A stretch of 64,000 nucleotides of DNA from Bacteroidota bacterium. Its GTDB lineage: Bacteria; Bacteroidota; Bacteroidia; Flavobacteriales_D; Sanyastnellaceae. Below are positions 8,975 to 17,429 of the stretch, one piece after another; the stretch's first letter is position 1, and every line of letters begins with the position of its first letter. The DNA is taken from contig NVXE01000003.1 in assembly GCA_002746975.1 (NCBI GenBank), positions 85,321 through 149,320 of the forward strand, read 5' to 3'. The position numbers and the translations under genes were made by a program. Under the pieces are notes generated by a model. The model worked only from the letters and a program-made list of their open reading frames with translations, was not told the DNA's origin and searched no databases.

Positions 8975-9805
8975 TTATTCCTCGACAGCCTCAACCTTTC
9001 CCTCAAGAACTTCATCGTAAAAAGAGTTAATATCTGCAAGATACCCCTCTTCACCAGGGAAAGGAAGGACAGGAATACCAGCAGCATCAATCTTTGCAAG
9101 CGTTTCTTTATCGAGATTATCAGACGCAGTTATTATCGCATCGGCATTCTCGATAGCAATTGCATTCATGTTGTTGAATGTAGGATCCTTAATTGTTGTA
9201 ACCTTATCAGCAGAAATGCCATCAAAGGTGATCTTTTCAGACATACGACTATCAAGGGACCCCTCAAACCCCTCGTCATAAATACTACATATAACCTTGC
9301 TTTTTGCAAAATAAGGATCGTCAGCATAGTTCTGCTTCAAGTATAGGGGTAGAAGATTAGCCATCCATCCATGACAGTGAATAACATCCGGGGCCCAGCC
9401 CAGCTTTCTAACAGTTTCAAGAACTCCGCGAATGAAGAAAATAGCTCTAACATCACTGTCTTCAAAGAGATTGTCGTCAGCATCATACAACACTGCTTTG
9501 CGCTTGAATAAGTCATCGTTATCGATGAAGTAAACCTGCATTCTGGCTGTAGGTATGGAAGCAACTTTTATGATAAGTGGATGATCTACATCATCTACAT
9601 TTAGATTCATACCTGAAAGTCGAATAACTTCGTGAAGTTGGTGGCGTCTCTCATTAATTTTACCAAATCGTGGCATAAATACGCGAATTTCACGTCCTTT
9701 GTCGTGGGCACCTTGTGGTAAATGGCGTGAAATGGCGCTCATAGGTGTCTCAGGAAGAAAAGGAACTAAGTGTTGTGAAACGTATAAAATGCGTGCTTTA
9801 CTCAT
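8975..9805 (-). CDS. Short glycogen/starch synthase-like protein (N-terminal GT5 domain only)
   Basis: Resembles the N-terminal Rossmann domain of GT5 glycogen synthases: ARILYVSQHLVPFLPE at the start, GREIRVFMPRFG near residue 37, and VIHCHGWMANLLPLYL near 140. It is only 276 residues, whereas true GlgA is about 470-500, so the second (nucleotide-sugar-binding) lobe is absent. The KxGGL motif that binds ADP-glucose in GlgA is also missing; its place holds LPETPMS. A full glycogen synthase activity is therefore doubtful despite the usual annotation. First gene of the operon with DUF4270 and glmS, preceded by a good promoter at 9837-9867. Similar short forms are known in flavobacteria, so this is not a local truncation. 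Confidence 0.8.
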   Translation of the reverse strand: MSKARILYVSQHLVPFLPETPMSAISRHLPQGAHDKGREIRVFMPRFGKINERRHQLHEVIRLSGMNLNVDDVDHPLIIKVASIPTARMQVYFIDNDDLFKRKAVLYDADDNLFEDSDVRAIFFIRGVLETVRKLGWAPDVIHCHGWMANLLPLYLKQNYADDPYFAKSKVICSIYDEGFEGSLDSRMSEKITFDGISADKVTTIKDPTFNNMNAIAIENADAIITASDNLDKETLAKIDAAGIPVLPFPGEEGYLADINSFYDEVLEGKVEAVEE

Positions 9806-9836
9806 GGTTTGTGTTTTCTTCAGGTTAGACGAATAA

Positions 9837-9867
9837 CAAATATAACTAATTTTACGCCGAAATCCAA
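9837..9867 (-). promoter_or_regulatory. Bacteroidota-type promoter for the glgA-like / DUF4270 / glmS operon
   Basis: On the minus strand a TTG (9867-9865) is followed by exactly 20 nt and then TATATTTG (9844-9837), a perfect match to the flavobacterial primary-sigma consensus TTG-N19/20-TAnnTTTG. Transcription would begin near 9830, about 25 nt upstream of the ATG at 9805. Confidence 0.6.
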
Positions 9868-9906
9868 GTATTTACATGGGATACAGCGCAAAAACGGGCT
9901 AAAAAA

Positions 9907-10749
9907 ATGAAAATTATTCATACTTCTGCAGAGTTAAAGCACTGGTTTAAAGAACATAAAATTAGACCAATGAATGATCTGGGGTTTGTCCCAACAATGG
10001 GGGCTCTTCACGTAGGACATGCTTCATTAATCGCAAGAGCCACAAAAGAATGCGAAAAGGTAATTGTTAGCATCCTCGTAAACCCTACTCAATTCAACGA
10101 AAAAGGAGATTTGGACTCATACCCTAGAAATTTAGAGGAAGACGCTATAATTGCCAAGGAAGCAGGTTGCGATGTGATTTTTGCGCCATCACCAGAAGAT
10201 TTATATGGCGGAGAACCGTCAGCAGAGCTTGTTGATTGGGGAGATGTGACAAACGAGTTTGAAGGGAAAAGCAGACCGGGTCATTTTGATGGTGTTATTG
10301 CTGTAGTAGATAAGTTTTTTCAAGTAATTAGTCCCAAAAGGGCTTATTTTGGTGCAAAAGATCTACAGCAAGTGGCAGTAGTTTATAAAATGGCACAAAT
10401 TCGCCACCCTAGTGTAGAGGTCGTAGAGTGTGACCTAGTGCGTGATTCAGAGGGTTTAGCGCTCAGTTCAAGAAATTCACGACTTTCGAAGAAAGGCCTT
10501 AAAATGGCGTTAGAGTTATCTTTAGCTTTAAGGAAAGTTAAAGATACCGTCGCAACAGGAATGCCGGTTATGCAGTCTGTAAATGAGTCAAGAGAAGCCC
10601 TAAAAGCTTTGTCAGAGCTAGAGATTGAATACTTTGATGGTGTTAACAACCTTTCGTTTTCTTCGAGTGATAAAAGTGAAAACTGGACACATATAATCGT
10701 TGCAGCTTGGGTGGAAGGAGTAAGACTTATTGACAACATTAGATTGTAG
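9907..10749 (+). CDS. panC: Pantothenate synthetase
   Basis: Condenses pantoate and beta-alanine with ATP in coenzyme A biosynthesis. The 280-residue length is normal. The nucleotide-binding HIGH-like segment appears as FVPTMGALHVGHASLI (about residues 27-42), SILVNPTQFNEKGDLDSYPR follows near 56-75, the pantoate site GVIAVVDKFFQVISPKRAYFG near 125-145 is present, and the KMSKS-equivalent SSRNSRLS lies near 183-190. It is divergent from the glycogen-synthase-like gene, an arrangement common in flavobacteria. panD is not adjacent. Confidence 0.97.
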   Translation: MKIIHTSAELKHWFKEHKIRPMNDLGFVPTMGALHVGHASLIARATKECEKVIVSILVNPTQFNEKGDLDSYPRNLEEDAIIAKEAGCDVIFAPSPEDLYGGEPSAELVDWGDVTNEFEGKSRPGHFDGVIAVVDKFFQVISPKRAYFGAKDLQQVAVVYKMAQIRHPSVEVVECDLVRDSEGLALSSRNSRLSKKGLKMALELSLALRKVKDTVATGMPVMQSVNESREALKALSELEIEYFDGVNNLSFSSSDKSENWTHIIVAAWVEGVRLIDNIRL

Positions 10750-10750
10750 G

Positions 10751-10781
10751 TTGGTGGTTTAGTTGCTTTTTCGGAACTTTG
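10751..10781 (+). promoter_or_regulatory. Candidate promoter for tatA
   Basis: TTG at 10751-10753, a 20-nt spacer, then GAACTTTG at 10774-10781, which differs from TAnnTTTG at one base. The predicted start of transcription falls just before the tatA ATG at 10798. It lies in the 48-nt gap after panC and would allow tatA and the genes behind it to be transcribed separately. Confidence 0.35.
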
Positions 10782-10797
10782 TCTTAAATTAATAATC

Positions 10798-10977
10798 ATG
10801 GGTATAGGTGCTCCTCAACTAATTCTGATTGCCCTTGTGGTATTGCTTCTTTTCGGCGGACGTAAGATTCCTGAACTAATGCGCGGCCTAGGCCAAGGCG
10901 TTAAAGAGTTCAAGGATGCTACAAACAAAGACGAAACGAAATCAGATAAGAAATCTGACGACAATAACGACAAGTGA
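10798..10977 (+). CDS. tatA: Sec-independent (Tat) translocase subunit TatA/E
   Basis: A 59-residue protein with the classic TatA layout: a short periplasmic N-terminus, one membrane helix (PQLILIALVVLLLFGG, residues 6-21), the hinge GRKIPELMRGLGQGVKEFK forming the amphipathic helix, and a very polar Lys/Asp-rich tail. TatA oligomerises to form the pore for folded, twin-arginine proteins in the inner membrane. The FGG..IPELMRGLG signature is typical. The stop overlaps the GTG start of the downstream transglycosylase gene by four bases, so translation is probably coupled. tatC is not in this window. Confidence 0.93.
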   Translation: MGIGAPQLILIALVVLLLFGGRKIPELMRGLGQGVKEFKDATNKDETKSDKKSDDNNDK

Positions 10978-12221
10978 GTCGGGAGGTCTTTATAAGTTTT
11001 TTCGCCCTTTTTATTGCGTCTAATATTTCCGTAAGTGCCCAAGACGTTAATTATATAGTTTCGGACTCGCTTGTTGTAGATTCTGTGATTAGACCCTTTA
11101 ATTGGGAAGTAGAATGGGGATTGTGGTGCGATGCTCAAACCTGTGTGAGCTCGGATACGGGACTGTGGAATATTATGGGGGAACCAGAGATAGAGCTAGA
11201 TACAGCGGTTATGAAATCGCGAATGGCTATACTAGACTTGTCATCTGAGCTAGATTTAAGGTGGAACCCTGTGTCGCATAGAAGGATAGCTTTGTACGTG
11301 AGTAAGCGAAAGCGAGGGCTTGGAACGATGTTAGGTAGGGCTCCTGCTTTTTTTCCGTTATTTGAAGAGATGCTTGTAAGGGAAGGGTTACCGTTGGAAC
11401 TCAAATACCTGCCGATTGTAGAGAGTGCTTTGAACCCAGAAGCGAGGTCGCCAGCAGGAGCGAGGGGGCTTTGGCAATTCATGTACTATACCGCTAAATC
11501 TGAGGGGCTTAGGATAGATAGTTACATAGATGAAAGGAAGGATCCGAGGTTGAGTACTGAAGCGGCGTGCAATCATTTGAACAAGTTATATAGGATGTAT
11601 GGCGATTGGTATCTCGCTCTTGCTGCATACAATGCTGGAGCCGGAAACGTCAATAAAGCAATTCGAAGGAGTGGTGGCAAGTCAAATTATTGGGAAGTAA
11701 GGCCCTTTCTGCCTAAAGAAACCCGCAATTACGTACCTAATTTTCTAGCAGTTGTCTATTTGATGGAGTATCATGCTGAGTATGGAATTATTCCTAGAAA
11801 TATATTGCCTGGATATATGGAAATGGATTCCCTACACGTAGAAGGCCCTCTTAGATTTGACCAAATCGCTGAGCTCACCCCACTAACAGAAGCTGAATTA
11901 TCAGTGCTGAATCCAATGTTTCGCAAGAAAATAATTCCAGGACCGGGTGAAAAATGGCCACTGAGAATACCAAACGAATTTGTAGCTGTTTTTCTAAAAA
12001 ACGAGGGAGCAATGATGCTGGTAAACCCTGAACTTACACCGGAGATAAAATACGAACCTGAGCCAGTAATTTATAGAGTTAAGTCTGGAGATGTACTTGG
12101 CACGATTGCTGAGAGACATGGGGTAACGGTAAGGAAAATCAAGGATTGGAATAGTTTAAAAAGTTCAAACATTCGCATAGGTCAACGCCTTATCATTCAC
12201 GGAGACCCCACGAAACTATGA
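10974..12221 (+). CDS. MltD-type lytic transglycosylase with C-terminal LysM
   Basis: A 415-residue exported peptidoglycan lytic transglycosylase. A GTG start, which overlaps the tatA stop (GTGA), gives a signal peptide ending near VSAQ (residue 23). The SLT domain (about 140-270) has the catalytic glutamate in ESALNPEARSPAGARGLWQF and the downstream ALAAYNAGAGNV. A LysM peptidoglycan-binding domain sits at the C-terminus (about 368-410: YRVKSGDVLGTIAERHGVTV to IRIGQRLIIH). It cleaves the glycan strand to leave 1,6-anhydro-muramic ends. The stop overlaps the next gene by ATGA. Bacteroidota commonly place this gene between tatA and DUF4837. Confidence 0.92.
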   Translation: MSREVFISFFALFIASNISVSAQDVNYIVSDSLVVDSVIRPFNWEVEWGLWCDAQTCVSSDTGLWNIMGEPEIELDTAVMKSRMAILDLSSELDLRWNPVSHRRIALYVSKRKRGLGTMLGRAPAFFPLFEEMLVREGLPLELKYLPIVESALNPEARSPAGARGLWQFMYYTAKSEGLRIDSYIDERKDPRLSTEAACNHLNKLYRMYGDWYLALAAYNAGAGNVNKAIRRSGGKSNYWEVRPFLPKETRNYVPNFLAVVYLMEYHAEYGIIPRNILPGYMEMDSLHVEGPLRFDQIAELTPLTEAELSVLNPMFRKKIIPGPGEKWPLRIPNEFVAVFLKNEGAMMLVNPELTPEIKYEPEPVIYRVKSGDVLGTIAERHGVTVRKIKDWNSLKSSNIRIGQRLIIHGDPTKL

Positions 12222-13291
12222 GAGAACGCAACATGCTTAAAGTTTTTGCTACAGTAATAGGCTTGATATGGTTGATTTCTGGTTGTGGAAGTCAAGAAGG
12301 AGCGAGGTCACCTCTACCAAGCAAAGTAGGCCCACAGGGAGAGGTGCTTGTGGTGTGTTCTGATGCGGTTTGGGAAGGAGAGGTAGGAGATACGATTAGG
12401 AAGATATTGCAGCGACCATACGCTGTCCTACCACAGATGTATGCAGAAACGTATGAGCCTATGTTCGATTTGGTGCATAAAAACAGACACGAATTCAACA
12501 AGTTTTGGAAGCCTCATCGCAACATTATTGATATTGAAATAGCTGATAGGGTTGACACTCAGGAGCCTACAGTAGTGTTTTACACTGAGAAGTATTCAAG
12601 GGGCCAAATATATATTGAAGGAAAAGCTAGAACTAGAAGAGAGCTTGCTGCTAAGTTCGCGGAGAGGGCAAACGAAATGGTAAGCTTATTAAACGATGTA
12701 GAGGTAAAAAGGACGACTTATGTAACAAAACTCTCAGTAGATGAAGTGATACAAAGGGAAATTAACAAGGTATGGGGGGTGGATTTATTAATTCCTATGG
12801 GCTCATTCGGCGTAAGGATAGACACTTCTTTTACGTGGATAGATAGACAACTAACAAGATTTAGAGGAAGTGATAATCACGATGTTCAAGAGGGCTTTTT
12901 CATCCATAGCGAACCATATATCGGTCCGGAACAATTTACGCTTGACCATTTATTAGCAAGGCGAGACGAGTTGACAAAGCGATATGTTTCCGGCCCTACA
13001 GAGAACAGCTATATGCAGATTGAAAGGCGTTTGATACCTTCTTATGAAGAGATACTTTTCAAAGGAGGGTTTGCGGCAGAAGTGAGAGGACTTTGGCGCA
13101 TGGAAAACGACTTTATGGGAGGGCCATACTATAGTTTGACCTTTTATGACGAGCCTAATACAAGGCTAATTACCGTTGAGGGCTATGCTTATGCACCATA
13201 CTTCGACAAGCGACAATATATGCGTGAAGTTGAGGGAATCGTTAAGTCAGTATCTCTACTTGGTGACGATAAAACGGGTGTTGTTGAGTAA
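12218..13291 (+). CDS. DUF4837 family lipoprotein
   Basis: A 357-residue predicted lipoprotein: a hydrophobic signal ends in LISGCGSQ, giving a lipobox cysteine near residue 23. The mature part begins with GEVLVVCSDAVWEGEVGDTI and continues with Gln/Met-rich and aromatic segments matching my recollection of the Bacteroidota DUF4837 family, which regularly follows the MltD-like transglycosylase. No catalytic motif is apparent. The start codon overlaps the previous stop (ATGA), so it is probably translated together with the transglycosylase and may act in the same envelope process. Its last 36 nt overlap the 3' end of the convergent M1 peptidase gene. Confidence 0.8.
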   Translation: MRERNMLKVFATVIGLIWLISGCGSQEGARSPLPSKVGPQGEVLVVCSDAVWEGEVGDTIRKILQRPYAVLPQMYAETYEPMFDLVHKNRHEFNKFWKPHRNIIDIEIADRVDTQEPTVVFYTEKYSRGQIYIEGKARTRRELAAKFAERANEMVSLLNDVEVKRTTYVTKLSVDEVIQREINKVWGVDLLIPMGSFGVRIDTSFTWIDRQLTRFRGSDNHDVQEGFFIHSEPYIGPEQFTLDHLLARRDELTKRYVSGPTENSYMQIERRLIPSYEEILFKGGFAAEVRGLWRMENDFMGGPYYSLTFYDEPNTRLITVEGYAYAPYFDKRQYMREVEGIVKSVSLLGDDKTGVVE

Positions 13292-15850
13292 TTCTTCTCC
13301 CTTAAACCAAACAGCGATATAGTTTCCTTCTCCCCAGCCCTGTAAATCAACAGTTATTTTTTCGCCTCCAGAAAGAGATTTACAAAACACAATCCTACCG
13401 CCCGAATCCCAAACCTTTATTGCGTCTGCGATTAGATTACCCCCCCCTGACGACAAAGGATTTTCAAGCGTGATGTTCGAAGTCGAAGAGGCAGGAGATG
13501 GGTATGCTAGAGCAGAAGAGGCCTCTAAAGAAGGAGAATCTATTGCGAGCGAGATATTTCCATTAGCAAAGGCATATTGTCCCTTTCTAAGTGTAGAAAC
13601 CTTGAAAACGCCGTTACCGTTGCTTAGCGAACCTGCTTGCCATGTGTAGTCGGGATATTGAACCCAAGTCGAAGACGAGTTCGGTCGCCAAGCGAGGAAG
13701 GCATCCTCTTCCCCTCCGTTGTAAAGATCGAAATCAAGACCTTCTTCGCTGTTTCCGACATAGGAAAAGCGTGCGTCGAGGGTGAGGTCTTCAGAGCCTT
13801 CAATTCCGTTTTCCCATGTTCCGTCTATAGTCCAAAAGTGGGTCGAGCTTATTTCGTCAAAATAGAAATCGAGGGGCTCGTTATCTGGAGCCGCCCAGTG
13901 ATGTTCAACCCTTACGATTATGCTATCTGAAATGTTATCACAACCGAGTCTCATCTCGACCCATGGAATAGTCGATAATCCAGTGGGCTCACTAATCACA
14001 AATGTATTGTCGAGTCGCCCTTGATTCAACCGTCCATCAGCGTTTAGAGCTATAAGTTCGAAGGGTTCGGAGTGTAAAACCGTAGCTTCGTCATACTCTC
14101 CACCGACTCTTATATGAACGAGGGTAGTATCCCAATTAGAATTCCACATCGTTACGTCAAGCGGTTCGTTATCGTGAAAATTCGAGCAAGCACGAAGCTT
14201 TTGGTTTAGATAAAGTGTAGTAGAGTAAAGATCCTGATCTACTACGACCTCGGTTGAAGTGGAGTCGATAATCCAGGTCGAAAACCCGGGCTGATAGATT
14301 TGGGCGTCAAAGAAGGCGTCGAGATCTACGCCTGTGACATCTTCTAAAGTGGTGCGGAATAAATCGGCATCCATATGGCTGTCGAAATGTGTAGCGATAA
14401 CGTCTTGACAAGCGGTTCGATATAGCTCATCTCCCAAGTAGGCTCTTAAATTATGGTGAATCGAAGCGCCTTTGTAGTATGTGGTACGGCCATATATTTG
14501 CTCGTCAGGCATGGGCGAAAGTGGATGGAAGCCCCCGTCTTGGATATGACATTCTTCCAAAACGAATTTTTGGTTATCCTTAATTCCATCAATAAAATCG
14601 CGGTGCCCATCTTTAAGCTCAATAAATAGATGACTAGAATACTCGGCCGGCCCTTCTTTGAGCCACATGTGGTTGTGAATGGTTGGAGCTACGATATCTC
14701 CCCACCAATGATGGCCTAGTTCGTGAGCGAAAAGGTCGCCGTTTGCAAAGACGCTTTCGCCTATCATAGATTTGGGATAAGCGATGTTTGTAGGGACTTC
14801 TAAAGCTCCGTCGGTGGTTAAAACATAGCCCACCCTTTCCCAAGCATAGGGTCCCCACCAATATTCTAACGCGTCAATAGCGTAGCCTAGGTCGGTGAAT
14901 TTATTCACCATTTGGTTTATATCCTCGGGCCTAGCAGTAAGCCTTACGGGTATTTCGCCATACTCGCCCATATGCACGAAGTTGCTGTCGACGTAATCGG
15001 CTACGGCAAATGCCGCACAGTGTGTAGTGATAGGGTGCTGGAGAGTGAAGCTTCGAGTGATGGTGTCGCCGGCTTCTTGTATCTCGTCTATGAAGGTGCC
15101 TTGGAGATGTGCTTTCATTCCTCCAGCGCTGCGGATATTCCAGGTGTATGTGGCTCTTTCAACGAAGTTGTCGAAACATGGGTGCCAAACTTTTCCATAA
15201 TTAGGAGGGATACTTGTAAGCCCTATCCCCAAGTGAAATATGTGTCCTGCAGCGAAGTAAACACCTCCCCAATATGGATCTTGTTCAGGGTGACCGGAAT
15301 AGAAAACTTCTATTTCATGGGTGGAATTTATCGAGAAATTCGGCAATGCTTCCCCTACGACAATTTCGCCGGGAGCCGGGATTATCAATCGTCCATTTTC
15401 GTGGACGAAATCGGAGTTCGTTCCGTCGACATTAATGGAGTCCGTACTTAACCCCACGAAATCGAACCATATATCGCTTGCCCCGTTTTCAATTACGGTT
15501 AGAGTAATTAACGCTCTCCCCTTGATTTGCTGAAGAGAGTACTTAGTAAGGTCGAGATCCACCTCGTAGCTTTCGATATCGAAGGTGTCGCTCCTTGAAA
15601 TAGACTCCGTCATATCGTAATTATCTACGAGTAGTCTATTTATAACCCCGTTTTGGGACTCGGCCTCTCTATGTTCGTGACCTTCTAGCCCGATTCCCCG
15701 ACAACCTATAGGAACGAAAACCCTAGGGGAGGGGCTGTATTCATTGAGGTTTGGGATATCAGATTGACCCAAAACAGATTGTGGCACCGCGAAAAGTGCG
15801 AGAAAGAACAAAAAAACGCCAAAAGAGTATTCAAGTCGTTGCATACCCAC
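13256..15850 (-). CDS. Secreted M1-family metallopeptidase with type A T9SS sorting domain
   Basis: An 864-residue zinc aminopeptidase-fold protein exported by Sec and then T9SS. A signal peptide ends near VLGQ (residue 29). The M1 active site is HELGHHWWGDIV (His376, Glu377, His380) with the third zinc ligand Glu399 in KEGPAEY. The exopeptidase GAMEN loop is replaced by GALEVPTN. A beta-sandwich region follows the catalytic domain, and the last ~80 residues form a type A C-terminal sorting domain (AYPSPASSTSNITLEN through VWDSGGRIVF to GNYIAVW and a basic end). It is likely a cell-surface or released peptidase. Its 3' end overlaps the DUF4837 gene. Confidence 0.92.
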   Translation of the reverse strand: MGMQRLEYSFGVFLFFLALFAVPQSVLGQSDIPNLNEYSPSPRVFVPIGCRGIGLEGHEHREAESQNGVINRLLVDNYDMTESISRSDTFDIESYEVDLDLTKYSLQQIKGRALITLTVIENGASDIWFDFVGLSTDSINVDGTNSDFVHENGRLIIPAPGEIVVGEALPNFSINSTHEIEVFYSGHPEQDPYWGGVYFAAGHIFHLGIGLTSIPPNYGKVWHPCFDNFVERATYTWNIRSAGGMKAHLQGTFIDEIQEAGDTITRSFTLQHPITTHCAAFAVADYVDSNFVHMGEYGEIPVRLTARPEDINQMVNKFTDLGYAIDALEYWWGPYAWERVGYVLTTDGALEVPTNIAYPKSMIGESVFANGDLFAHELGHHWWGDIVAPTIHNHMWLKEGPAEYSSHLFIELKDGHRDFIDGIKDNQKFVLEECHIQDGGFHPLSPMPDEQIYGRTTYYKGASIHHNLRAYLGDELYRTACQDVIATHFDSHMDADLFRTTLEDVTGVDLDAFFDAQIYQPGFSTWIIDSTSTEVVVDQDLYSTTLYLNQKLRACSNFHDNEPLDVTMWNSNWDTTLVHIRVGGEYDEATVLHSEPFELIALNADGRLNQGRLDNTFVISEPTGLSTIPWVEMRLGCDNISDSIIVRVEHHWAAPDNEPLDFYFDEISSTHFWTIDGTWENGIEGSEDLTLDARFSYVGNSEEGLDFDLYNGGEEDAFLAWRPNSSSTWVQYPDYTWQAGSLSNGNGVFKVSTLRKGQYAFANGNISLAIDSPSLEASSALAYPSPASSTSNITLENPLSSGGGNLIADAIKVWDSGGRIVFCKSLSGGEKITVDLQGWGEGNYIAVWFKGEELLNNTRFIVTK

Positions 15851-15869
15851 AAAGTACGACTGACCTTTG
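15839..15869 (+). promoter_or_regulatory. Candidate promoter for slyD
   Basis: TTG (15839-15841), a 20-nt spacer, then GACCTTTG (15862-15869), one base off TAnnTTTG. The ATG of slyD at 15874 follows almost at once, so the transcript would be leaderless or nearly so. It overlaps the first codons of the divergent M1 peptidase gene. Confidence 0.4.
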
Positions 15870-15873
15870 CCTT

Positions 15874-16347
15874 ATGGAAAAAAGAATTGTAGCTCAGGGT
15901 AAATTTATTGAAATCGAGTACTTACTCAGTGAAGCAGAAGAGAATGGTGAAGTTGGAGAAACCCTTGAAGAATGCCCAGCAGAGGATGCTTTCGGCTTCC
16001 TTGTAGGAGCTGGAGAGGTACTAGAGTCTTTCGAAAAAGCTCTTATCGGAAAGCAAACGGGCGAGCCTTTCGAGGTGACAATTCCATGTACGGACGCATA
16101 CGGTCCTACTTCTGAAGATGCAATAGTCATGATTCCTAAGGATGTTTTCGAAGTGAACGGCCAGTTCGATGAGGAACACGTTCAAGTGGGCGAAGCTCTT
16201 CCTATGAATGATGAGGACGGTAACGAAGTTTTCGGAATAGTAGTGGATATCACAGCCGATGAAGTCCAAATGGATTTCAACCACCCTTTTGCTGACCTCG
16301 ACCTCCAGTTTTCAGGTCGTATTTGCGACATTAGAGACGAGGCCTAA
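15874..16347 (+). CDS. slyD: SlyD-like FKBP-type peptidyl-prolyl isomerase
   Basis: A 157-residue folding helper of the SlyD family: an FKBP domain interrupted by an insert-in-flap (IF) chaperone domain. The start MEKRIVAQGKFIEIEYLL and segments FGFLVGAGEVLESFEKALIG and GIVVDITADEVQMDFNHPFA match, including the conserved NHPLAG-like NHPFAD. The C-terminal metal-binding His/Cys tail of E. coli SlyD is absent. I choose the ATG at 15874 rather than an in-frame upstream start at 15751, because the extra 41 residues are basic, unlike the family, and overlap the divergent peptidase gene and the promoter. Confidence 0.92.
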   Translation: MEKRIVAQGKFIEIEYLLSEAEENGEVGETLEECPAEDAFGFLVGAGEVLESFEKALIGKQTGEPFEVTIPCTDAYGPTSEDAIVMIPKDVFEVNGQFDEEHVQVGEALPMNDEDGNEVFGIVVDITADEVQMDFNHPFADLDLQFSGRICDIRDEA

Positions 16348-16387
16348 ACCGTTCCCTTTCTCGACCCGTGGTACGTAACTTCGCACC

Positions 16388-17416
16388 ATGGAACGCACGG
16401 AAATTCAGGAGTTAGGAGAGTTCGCTTTAATAAGCCGACTCACGAAAGATTTAAAGAAAAACTCACCCTCGACATTGCTCGGAGTGGGAGATGATGCCGC
16501 CGTAATTGACCCTATGGGCAAAAAAGTTGTCGTAACAACTGATATGCTGGTTGAGGGAGTTCATTTTGACTTGAGTTATGCGCCGTTAAAGCATTTGGGC
16601 TATAAGGCAGTGATTGCAAATCTGAGTGATGTTTGCGCAATGAATGCCAAACCGACTCAAATCGTTATCGGCCTAGGTATTTCGAACCGTTTTTCTGTTG
16701 AAGCTCTTGAGGAATTATACGGAGGGATTAAAACAGCGTGTGAACTCTATAAAGTCGATCTGGTAGGAGGCGATACTACTACGAGCCCCTCTGGTCTTAC
16801 GATTTCTATAACTGCAATAGGATTAGTTGACGCGGATGCTATTGTAACACGAGGCGGAGCAAAAGCGGGAGATTTACTAGTGGTAACAGGCGATTTAGGG
16901 TCTGCATATATGGGTTTGCAAATTCTAGAACGAGAAAAAGAAGTTTTTAAGGAAGCTCCTACGGCTCAACCAGAACTCACAGATCACAGTTATATTTTAG
17001 AGCGACAATTAAAACCTGAAGCTCGAACGGACATTATTATAGAGCTTGCGGACTTAGGGATTAAACCCACGAGCATGATAGATATCTCGGATGGTTTGGC
17101 CTCAGAATGTTTTCATTTAATGGCAGCGAGCGGGTTAGGTATTCGAGTATATGAGGAGAAGCTTCCGATTGACCCTAAAACTTACGATACGGCTCGTGAG
17201 TTCAACTTAGACCCTACGGTTTGTATGCTTAGCGGGGGTGAAGATTATGAGCTGTTGTTTACCGTCAGCCAAGACGATTTTGAAAAGATGCGCAATCATC
17301 CGAAACTGTCTATTATCGGACATATGACAGAGGATGCGAAGGAGCACATAATGGTAACGAAAAGCGGTCAAGATGTAGAATTGAAAGCGCAGGGCTGGGA
17401 CGGATTAAAAGGTTAA
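16388..17416 (+). CDS. thiL: Thiamine-monophosphate kinase
   Basis: Phosphorylates thiamine monophosphate to thiamine pyrophosphate, the last step of cofactor synthesis. The 342-residue protein has the ThiL/PurM-like layout: FALISRLTKDLKK at the start, LGVGDDAAVID (Mg/ATP site, about residues 36-46), DMLVEGVHFDL, HLGYKAVIANLSDVCAMNA, GGDTTTSP, and in the C-terminal half MIDISDGLASE and LSGGEDYELLFTV. All the ATP- and magnesium-binding aspartates appear intact. It begins 40 nt after slyD and is followed by asnB after 13 nt, so the three probably share a transcript. Confidence 0.96.
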   Translation: MERTEIQELGEFALISRLTKDLKKNSPSTLLGVGDDAAVIDPMGKKVVVTTDMLVEGVHFDLSYAPLKHLGYKAVIANLSDVCAMNAKPTQIVIGLGISNRFSVEALEELYGGIKTACELYKVDLVGGDTTTSPSGLTISITAIGLVDADAIVTRGGAKAGDLLVVTGDLGSAYMGLQILEREKEVFKEAPTAQPELTDHSYILERQLKPEARTDIIIELADLGIKPTSMIDISDGLASECFHLMAASGLGIRVYEEKLPIDPKTYDTAREFNLDPTVCMLSGGEDYELLFTVSQDDFEKMRNHPKLSIIGHMTEDAKEHIMVTKSGQDVELKAQGWDGLKG

Positions 17417-17429
17417 AAACGAGATAAAT

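Noticed and set aside
14912-15451. 179-residue plus-strand reading frame opposite the M1 peptidase gene
   Set aside because: No recognisable domain and entirely within the peptidase catalytic region on the other strand.
15751-15873. In-frame N-terminal extension of slyD
   Set aside because: Adds 41 basic residues not found in the family, overlaps the divergent peptidase gene and covers the probable promoter.
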